Source: Mycolicibacterium vulneris (lineage in GTDB: Bacteria > Actinomycetota > Actinomycetes > Mycobacteriales > Mycobacteriaceae). From it: a stretch of 64,000 nt of DNA. Below, piece by piece: positions 58,715 to 64,000 of this stretch. The stretch lies in contig NZ_NCXM01000024.1 of assembly GCF_002104765.1 (NCBI RefSeq), positions 37,731 through 101,730 of the forward strand, in the 5' to 3' direction. The first letter of the stretch is position 1, and every line of letters begins with the position of its first letter. A program made the translations under genes and the position numbers. The notes below the pieces were generated by a model. That model worked only from the letters and a program-made list of their open reading frames with translations. It did not search any database and was not told the DNA's origin.

Positions 58715-59320
58715 TCAAAGCACTTGCGCCACAACGCCTGCGATCAATTCGTCGGGGGCTTGGACAATCCCGACAGCGGTCAGTTGGCCACCGATGGCGA
58801 GTGACGCGATGCCATGCACAAGCGACCAGAGCGGCGCGGCGACGTCTCGTGGATCCCGACCCTCGACGATCCCCGCCTCCTGGCACTTGGTGATCGCGTC
58901 GAGCAGGTCGCCGAACGCCTGCTCGCCGACGACCGCCACGCTCGGCTGCTCGGCCTTCAGCGACTCCGCGCCGAACATCACCTGATAGTGGTCGGGATGG
59001 GCGACGGCCCATTGCACATAGGCCCGGCCGAGTTCGACGACCCGCCCCTTCGGATCCGATGCGCGGTCGGCGGCCGCGGCCAGAGCGGCGTGCAGGTCGT
59101 GGAATCCCTGTTCGGCGACGGCGGCCAGCAGCTCGGCCTTGTCGGCGAAGTGCCGGTACGGAGCCGCGGCGCTGACGCCGGCGCGGCGCGCGGCCTCGGT
59201 GAGGGTGAATCCTTTCGGCCCCTTCTCGGCCACCAGCGATAGCGCAGCGCTGGTCAGCGCGCGTTTGAGATCGCCGTGGTGATAGCTCTGACGCCGCGCG
59301 GGCGACCGCTTCACTGCCAT
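58715..59320 (-). CDS. TetR-family regulator with WHG-type C-terminal domain
   Basis: The 201-residue protein has YHHGDLKRALTSAALSLVAE then KGPKGFTLTEAARRAGVSAA and APYRHFADKAELLAAVAEQG, a clear TetR helix-turn-helix, and a C-terminal WHG-like domain (YVQWAVAHPDHYQVMFGAES, LWSLVHGIASLAIGGQL). ATG 59320 lies 8 bases from a strong palindrome, so autoregulation and control of the divergent DUF1707-SDR unit are expected. Confidence 0.9.
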   Translation of the reverse strand: MAVKRSPARRQSYHHGDLKRALTSAALSLVAEKGPKGFTLTEAARRAGVSAAAPYRHFADKAELLAAVAEQGFHDLHAALAAAADRASDPKGRVVELGRAYVQWAVAHPDHYQVMFGAESLKAEQPSVAVVGEQAFGDLLDAITKCQEAGIVEGRDPRDVAAPLWSLVHGIASLAIGGQLTAVGIVQAPDELIAGVVAQVL

Positions 59321-59328
59321 GTTGACGA

Positions 59329-59354
59329 CATTAACATTGAGGTCTATGTTAATG
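59329..59354. promoter_or_regulatory. perfect inverted repeat between TetR and DUF1707 gene
   Basis: CATTAACAT (59329-59337) and ATGTTAATG (59346-59354) are perfect 9-base arms with an 8-base spacer between the divergent starts at 59320 and 59386. This is a clear operator for the adjacent TetR protein. Confidence 0.82.
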
Positions 59355-59385
59355 CTATTCACATCGGCGAACCAAGGAGATGAAA

Positions 59386-59814
59386 ATGTCGAATCTGCTT
59401 GAAACCACCTCAACGCTCGCCGGCACCCGCGACCGGGAGAAGACCGCCGACCTGCTCGGTCAGGCGCTCGCCCAGGGCTATCTGCAGGTGGGCGAGTACG
59501 ACCAACGGCTGCAAACGGCGTTCCAGACGCACACGGCCCAAGAGCTAAGCGAACTCGTCGCCGACCTGCCGCTCGATCGCATCCGGCGTCACGATCCCCG
59601 TCGGCATGCCGCTCGCGTCGCCGCGGCCCGCCGCGGAGTGCGCGCCCACCTGGCCGCGTACCTCGCCATGGTCGTCATCGTGCTCACCGTCTGGGCCGCG
59701 GTCGCCCTGACCACCGACGCCACCTACTTCTGGCCGATCTGGCCCATCCTCGGCGCGGGAACCGGACTCGTCAGCCACGCCCTGTCGATACCGCGCGGCA
59801 CGCAAAGCCGTTGA
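59386..59814 (+). CDS. DUF1707 / 2TM-domain protein
   Basis: The 142-residue protein has an N-terminal DUF1707 (SHOCT-related) domain (TRDREKTADLLGQALAQGYL and VGEYDQRLQTAFQTHTAQEL) and a C-terminal two-helix membrane domain (AAYLAMVVIVLTVWAAVAL and FWPIWPILGAGTGLVSHAL). ATG 59386 fits AAGGAG (59374-59379) better than ATG 59380. Function unknown; the SDR gene follows 28 bases later in the same unit. Confidence 0.85.
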   Translation: MSNLLETTSTLAGTRDREKTADLLGQALAQGYLQVGEYDQRLQTAFQTHTAQELSELVADLPLDRIRRHDPRRHAARVAAARRGVRAHLAAYLAMVVIVLTVWAAVALTTDATYFWPIWPILGAGTGLVSHALSIPRGTQSR

Positions 59815-59842
59815 GCACCAGCACGACTCGTAAGGAGGAGTC

Positions 59843-60637
59843 ATGAAGAACACGGCAGTGGTCACCGGCGCCAGCTCAGGCCTGGGCGCGATCTTCGCCG
59901 AACAACTGGCGCAGCGGGGATTCTCGTTGGTGTTGGCCGGGCGGGACAAGGCCCGGCTCGACGCGGTCAAGCAACGGATAGGGCAGGCCACCGAGGCCGA
60001 ACTGGTTGTTGGGGACCTTGGCACCGACGACGGCGTCGACGATCTGATCGCCCACCTGAACGGCCGGGTGATCGACGTGTTGGTCAACAACGCGGGCTTC
60101 GGCACCTACGGCCCGTTCGCAGAAATCGACGCCGGTCGCGAACGCGAACTGGTCGCGGTCAACGTCGCCGCGCCGGTCCGCCTCACCCACGCGGTCCTGC
60201 CCGGCATGCTGGCCCGCGGTCGCGGCGGCATCTTGAATGTCGCCTCCACCATCGCCTTTCAGCCCGGCACCTATCAAGCCACCTATGGCGCCTCGAAGGC
60301 GTTCGTGCTGTCGCTGAGTCAGGCGTTGTGGGCCGAGACCCGCGGCTCCGGCGTCACTGTGACCGCGCTCTGCCCCGGGCCCACCCACACCGGATTCGTC
60401 GACGCGCTCGGGTCGGACGTCTCGCACACCGCGATCTATCGACACCTCGCCGCACCCGGACCCGTCGTGGCCGCCGGGTTGCGCGGTCTTGACCGCGGCC
60501 GCGCGGTGGTCGTGCCCGGCTGGCGCTACCGGATGATGGCGACGGGCGGACGGCTCGCGCCCGGATGGGTGTCGGCGCTCATGAGCGGGCGGATGCTGCG
60601 GCCCACCGACGCGCCAGCCAACGTCTCGCCGCGCTAA
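59843..60637 (+). CDS. short-chain dehydrogenase/reductase
   Basis: The 264-residue classical SDR has TAVVTGASSGLGAIFAEQLA, IDVLVNNAGFGTYGPFAEID, and the active site ILNVASTIAFQPGTYQATYG then ASK (YGASK). ATG 59843 has TAAGGAGGAG upstream. It is more like the 'SDR family/NAD(P)-dependent oxidoreductase' group than fatty-acid FabG. The divergent TetR operator upstream of the DUF1707 gene should control it. Confidence 0.88.
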   Translation: MKNTAVVTGASSGLGAIFAEQLAQRGFSLVLAGRDKARLDAVKQRIGQATEAELVVGDLGTDDGVDDLIAHLNGRVIDVLVNNAGFGTYGPFAEIDAGRERELVAVNVAAPVRLTHAVLPGMLARGRGGILNVASTIAFQPGTYQATYGASKAFVLSLSQALWAETRGSGVTVTALCPGPTHTGFVDALGSDVSHTAIYRHLAAPGPVVAAGLRGLDRGRAVVVPGWRYRMMATGGRLAPGWVSALMSGRMLRPTDAPANVSPR

Positions 60638-60662
60638 CGCAGAGACATTGCGCCCGTGGTGT

Positions 60663-62150
60663 TTACGATGCCGTGGCGTATTGCAGCACTCGTTCCGAGG
60701 AATCGACGTGGCCGTAGCTGATGATTCGCAGCCGGTTCGGCCGCACCTCGTAGACCACGCCGTCGACCGGATTGGTGACGTCGAATCCGTCCTCGACCTG
60801 CTCGGCATTGGACAGCTCGATGTGGGCGCCGTCGCGAATCCGCTCGCCGCGGTAGTAGTAAGTCCCACTGAGGTTCTTACACACCACCGCCAGTGACTTG
60901 GCGGTTCGCACCACGGCGGCCGGCGGATTGCCCGGGTCGCAGCGGGCCGTCTCGCCGACGAACCCTAAGCCGTCGGCGCCCTTCACCGGACGCGACAGCG
61001 TCGGGGTCAGCGGTGGCGGCGGGGTCGTCGAGGACGGGGGCGCCCCCGCCTGTGCCGACGAAAGCGGCGGAGAGGCCGAACCGTTGTGATGCTTTCCCCC
61101 AACCAAATTCACCGACAACAGCAACCCGGCGATCAACAGCACCGCCGCCACCGCGGCCACCACGAGCGGTGTGCGACCGATCGCCGGCCAGTGCCACGAG
61201 CGTTCGGGCGCAGCAGGCGACGAAGGGCTGTTGTCAGCGGGCTCCTCGAGTTCGGCAAGCGAGACAGTCGGCAACGGGCGCGTCTTGGGCGGGGGACCGC
61301 TTTGGCCGGCCGCAGCGCCTACCGGTTCGTAGGCCGCGAACACCGCCTCACTGGCGGCGCGGGCGAGCTCACCCGCGGATGCGAACCGCGCAACGCGTGG
61401 CTTGGCCATGCCCCGGGTGATGATGTCGTCGTACTCGCGCCCGACGCCGCGGCGCATGATGCTGGGCCGGGGCGCCGGCGCCAGCATGTGCGCGCGCTTC
61501 AGCTCCCCCGCGTCCTCGCTGTCGAATGGTGGCTGGCCGGTGAGGCACTCGTAGAGCACGCACGCCAACGAGTAGACGTCGGTCTGCGGGCCGGTGCGCC
61601 CGGTGGTGAAGCGCTCGGGCGCCATGTAGGTCCGCGAGATGTTCTCGTCGCCGGCGGCCTGGGCGATGCCGAAGTCGGCGAGGTAGGTGAAGTGGTCGTG
61701 GGTGAGCAGGATGTTCTCGGGCTTGACGTCGAGGTGCACCAGCCCACCGGCGTGCGCGGCGTCCAGCGCGCGCGCCACCTGCGCGGTGATCGATGCCGCG
61801 CGCGACGGCTCCAGCCCGCCCTGCTCGCGCAGCAGATCCTTGAGGCTGCCCCCGTCGTCGACCAGGTGCATGTCGATGAAGGGCACCCCGTCGATCTCGC
61901 CGAAGTCATGCAGCGGCAGGACATGCGGCTCCTGCAGTCGCGTCACCTTGCGGCACTCGCGCCAAAGGCGTTGCTGGAAGCCAGGGTCCGCGGCCGTCTC
62001 GCCACGTAAAAGCTTGAGCGCGACCATCCGGTCCTTAACCGTGTCGTACGCGCGGTAGACCTCGCCCATTGCCCCGGTGCCGATCAGTGATCGCAGCTCG
62101 TACGGCCCGAACCGGGTACCGAGCCGCGAACCGCGGGACGAGGAGGTCAC
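60663..62150 (-). CDS. receptor-like Ser/Thr protein kinase (non-RD)
   Basis: The 495-residue protein has a kinase domain in residues 17-270: GTGAMGEVYRAYD, Lys46 (VALKLL), catalytic loop LVHLDVKPENILLTH with Asp141 and Asn146, and Asp159 in DFG. The HRD arginine is replaced by Leu (HLD), marking a non-RD kinase. A Pro-rich juxtamembrane stretch, one transmembrane helix (about 328-350) and an outer domain (residues 360-495, CDPGNPPAAVVRTAKSLAVV) follow. GTG 62150. No Pkn letter is assigned. Confidence 0.88.
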   Translation of the reverse strand: MTSSSRGSRLGTRFGPYELRSLIGTGAMGEVYRAYDTVKDRMVALKLLRGETAADPGFQQRLWRECRKVTRLQEPHVLPLHDFGEIDGVPFIDMHLVDDGGSLKDLLREQGGLEPSRAASITAQVARALDAAHAGGLVHLDVKPENILLTHDHFTYLADFGIAQAAGDENISRTYMAPERFTTGRTGPQTDVYSLACVLYECLTGQPPFDSEDAGELKRAHMLAPAPRPSIMRRGVGREYDDIITRGMAKPRVARFASAGELARAASEAVFAAYEPVGAAAGQSGPPPKTRPLPTVSLAELEEPADNSPSSPAAPERSWHWPAIGRTPLVVAAVAAVLLIAGLLLSVNLVGGKHHNGSASPPLSSAQAGAPPSSTTPPPPLTPTLSRPVKGADGLGFVGETARCDPGNPPAAVVRTAKSLAVVCKNLSGTYYYRGERIRDGAHIELSNAEQVEDGFDVTNPVDGVVYEVRPNRLRIISYGHVDSSERVLQYATAS

Positions 62151-62419
62151 GTCAGCAATCCTTTCTTAAGACAGTCCAGCTCGCGAGTTCCCGAATCGGG
62201 CGTCGACATAACGTGGGCAGCCTCACGCGTGTCGCTACACCGAGACACCGCTGATGCCCGCTAATAATCGCCGGCCGGCTGGCCAACCAGATCGGCCTGC
62301 ACGAAACCGCGCCTTCCCTACCCTAGCGGCAGCGACACCGTCCACGCAGACCGGCAATCTCAACCAGCGCCCCCGATACAGTGAGTAATTGTCCGGCAGG
62401 TAAGAAGGTGAGGCCTTCG

Positions 62420-63805
62420 ATGACCGACATGACGGCGCGGTTCACGGAGATCGTCGGCGCGCACAACCTGCTTACGGGCGACGCCATTTCCGACGACTAC
62501 TCGCACGACGAGGTGCTGACCAAGCCGCCGCAAAAGCCGGCATACCTGGCCAAGCCCGCGACCGCCGACGAAGTCGCCAAACTGCTCAAGGCCGCCACGG
62601 AAAACCGGGTGCCGGTGACGGCCCGCGGCTCGGGCACCGGCCTGTCGGGCGCGGCGATCCCCCGCACGGACGGGCTGCTGATCTCCTTCGAGCGCATGAA
62701 CGCCGTGCTGGAGGTCGACGTCACCAACCAGGTCGCCGTCGTGCAACCCGGCGTGACGCTCTCCGAACTGGACGACGCGACCGCCGGCACCGGGTTGCGG
62801 TACATGGTGCACCCGGGCGAGCTGTCCTCCAGCGTCGGCGGCAACGTCGGCACCAACGCCGGCGGCATGCGCGCGGTCAAGTACGGCATCGCCCGCCACA
62901 ACGTGCTCGGGCTGCAGGCCGCGCTGCCCACCGGCGAGCTCATCCGCACCGGCGGCAAGATCGCCAAGGTCTCCACCGGCTACGACCTGACCCAGCTCAT
63001 CGTCGGCTCCGAAGGCACCCTGGCCCTGGCCACCGAGGTGACCGTCAAGCTGCATCCGCGCCTGGACCACAGCACCACCGTGCTCGCCCCGTTCGCCGAC
63101 TTCGACCAGGTCATGGAGGCGGTGCCCAAGATCCTCGCCAGCGGCCTGGCGCCCTACATCCTGGAGTACGTCGACAACGTGACGATGGCCGCGCTGGTGC
63201 ACACCCAGAATCTGGAGCTCGGCGTTCCCGACAACATCCGCGACAGTTGTCAGGCTTATCTGGTTGTGGCGCTTGAGAATCGGACCACCGACCGGTTGGA
63301 CGAGGACGTCGAGAAGACCGGTGAACTACTCGCCGAACTGGGTGCCGTGGACGCTTATGTGCTCGAGGGCGGCTCGGCGCGCAAGCTCATCGAGGCGCGC
63401 GAGAAGGCGTTCTGGACGCTCAAGGCGCTCAACGCCGACGACCTCATCGACACGGTCGTGCCGCGCGGCGCGATGCCGAAGTTCCTGTCCGGGGCGCGCG
63501 GCCTGGCGGCGGCGGCCGGCGGCGCGGCGGCGGGCTGCGGGCACGCGGGTGACGGCAACGTGCACCTGGCCATCTTCTGCCCGGACGCGGCGATCCGGAA
63601 GAAGCTGTTGACCGACATCTTCGCGCTGGCAATGGAATTGGGCGGCGCGATCTCCGGCGAGCACGGCCTGGGCCGCGCCAAGGCCCCGTACTTCGTGGAA
63701 CTCGAGGATCCGGTCAAGGTCGACCTGATGCGCCGCATCAAGGCCAGCTTCGACCCGGCGGGCATCCTCAACCCAGACGTGGTGTTTGCGTCGAACGACG
63801 CGTAA
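62420..63805 (+). CDS. FAD-binding oxidase, GlcD / D-lactate dehydrogenase-like
   Basis: The 461-residue flavoprotein has the PCMH FAD motif RVPVTARGSGTGLSGAAIPR, HPGELSSSVGGNVGTNAGGM, LTQLIVGSEGTLALATEVTV and C-terminal signature SGEHGLGRAKAPYFVELEDP (EHGxG). Relatives oxidise D-lactate, glycolate or 2-hydroxyglutarate to keto acids. It resembles Rv1257c. ATG 62420 is chosen over 62381 because the ribosome-binding site AAGGTGAGG (62405-62413) precedes it. A fold match does not settle the substrate. Confidence 0.88.
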   Translation: MTDMTARFTEIVGAHNLLTGDAISDDYSHDEVLTKPPQKPAYLAKPATADEVAKLLKAATENRVPVTARGSGTGLSGAAIPRTDGLLISFERMNAVLEVDVTNQVAVVQPGVTLSELDDATAGTGLRYMVHPGELSSSVGGNVGTNAGGMRAVKYGIARHNVLGLQAALPTGELIRTGGKIAKVSTGYDLTQLIVGSEGTLALATEVTVKLHPRLDHSTTVLAPFADFDQVMEAVPKILASGLAPYILEYVDNVTMAALVHTQNLELGVPDNIRDSCQAYLVVALENRTTDRLDEDVEKTGELLAELGAVDAYVLEGGSARKLIEAREKAFWTLKALNADDLIDTVVPRGAMPKFLSGARGLAAAAGGAAAGCGHAGDGNVHLAIFCPDAAIRKKLLTDIFALAMELGGAISGEHGLGRAKAPYFVELEDPVKVDLMRRIKASFDPAGILNPDVVFASNDA

Positions 63806-63808
63806 ACC

Positions 63809-64000
63809 TCAGCTAGGCAACGGCTCTCGACCGATTGCCGGTGTCACCGACGCGTCCACGTCGGTTTCTTCGTGGTCGGTGAGCCAGCGTTCGGCGTCGA
63901 TGGCGGCCGCGCAGCCGCTGCCCGCGGCGGTGACGGCCTGGCGGTAGGTGCGATCCACCAGGTCCCCGGAGGCGAACACCCCATCAATCGAGGTAGCCGT
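63809..64000 (-). CDS. thioredoxin reductase family protein, C-terminal end (partial)
   Basis: The minus strand from the window edge gives TSIDGVFASGDLVDRTYRQA then VTAAGSGCAAAIDAERWLTD, the FAD-binding C-terminal segment of thioredoxin reductase (GVFAAGD and RQAxxAAGxGCxAA motifs). A 24-residue tail with little similarity (ETDVDASVTPAIGREPLPS) precedes the TGA at 63809-63811. The redox CxxC and NADPH sites lie outside the window. It converges on the GlcD-like gene with a 3-base gap. Confidence 0.85.
   Translation of the reverse strand, partial: TATSIDGVFASGDLVDRTYRQAVTAAGSGCAAAIDAERWLTDHEETDVDASVTPAIGREPLPS

Overview
This is high-GC DNA, densely coded on both strands, with many GTG and some TTG starts and many 4-base start/stop overlaps. 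The content is mycobacterial: a FAS-II operon with acpM, kasA and kasB, mycothiol-linked mscR, the ptkA/ptpA pair, the SigK/MPT83/MPT70 system, cyp124, an MmpS-like protein and an lppN-like lipoprotein. Gene order follows, from memory, the M. tuberculosis blocks Rv2228c-Rv2252 and Rv2257c-Rv2270, with insertions and losses. I read it as a Mycobacterium, probably a slow grower other than the tuberculosis complex. I cannot name the species from sequence alone.

Layout. 1-7.6 kb: end of an aconitase, then a minus-strand operon (cobC, NIF3-like, zinc ribbon, RNase H/phosphatase fusion), the plus-strand ptkA-ptpA-SURF1 operon, and cobD. 7.7-14.6 kb: accessory DNA next to tRNA-Val. It holds an MpaB-like gene, a broken SDR gene, a VOC protein, an epoxide hydrolase, a DUF732 protein downstream of a decayed kinase fragment, a GreA-like/HPF-like stress pair and an HdeD-like membrane protein. 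14.7-26.2 kb: core metabolism, with ahpE, a DUF3052 gene, a lipoprotein, aceE, mabR and the mycolate operon fabD-acpM-kasA-kasB-accD6 behind an inverted repeat that suits MabR. 26.2-33.6 kb: a FAD monooxygenase, a repeat-rich acidic protein, glpD with a TetR regulator, an AGPS-like flavoprotein, a lipid kinase and a DUF3145 gene; the glpD to lipid-kinase stretch forms a glycerol-phosphate/lipid theme. 33.7-45.1 kb: serine hydrolase, methyltransferase, mscR with its MBL partner, a plant-type (SABATH) methyltransferase, an acidic protein, a membrane-anchored Hsp70-like protein, a DapB-like oxidoreductase, an MmpS-like secreted protein, cyp124, a SnoaL-like protein and an lppN-like lipoprotein.

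45.1-49.7 kb is the most striking part. sigK, its anti-sigma factor rskA and the known SigK targets mpt83, dipZ and mpt70 lie together in one 4.6-kb locus. Each of the four transcription units (sigK-rskA, mpt83, dipZ, mpt70) has its own SigK-type promoter with exactly 16 bases between the elements. As I recall, these genes are split into two distant loci in M. tuberculosis.

49.7-64 kb is accessory and envelope-related: a Baeyer-Villiger monooxygenase, a frameshifted small gene, a cutinase, a Tat-exported cell-wall amidase, a degradative-looking set (acyl-CoA dehydrogenase-like flavoprotein, two carboxymuconolactone-decarboxylase paralogues, a VOC protein, a P450, an SDR) with TetR regulators and clear palindromic operators, a receptor-like Ser/Thr kinase of the non-RD type, a GlcD-type FAD oxidase and the 3' end of a thioredoxin reductase.

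An 18-base palindrome (GATAGC-R-CATG-Y-GCTATC) lies upstream of the SnoaL-like gene at 44 kb and again, 16 of 18 bases identical, upstream of the carboxymuconolactone-decarboxylase pair at 56.6 kb. This points to a small regulon controlled by a regulator not encoded beside either site. I saw no CRISPR array, insertion sequence, transposase or integrase.
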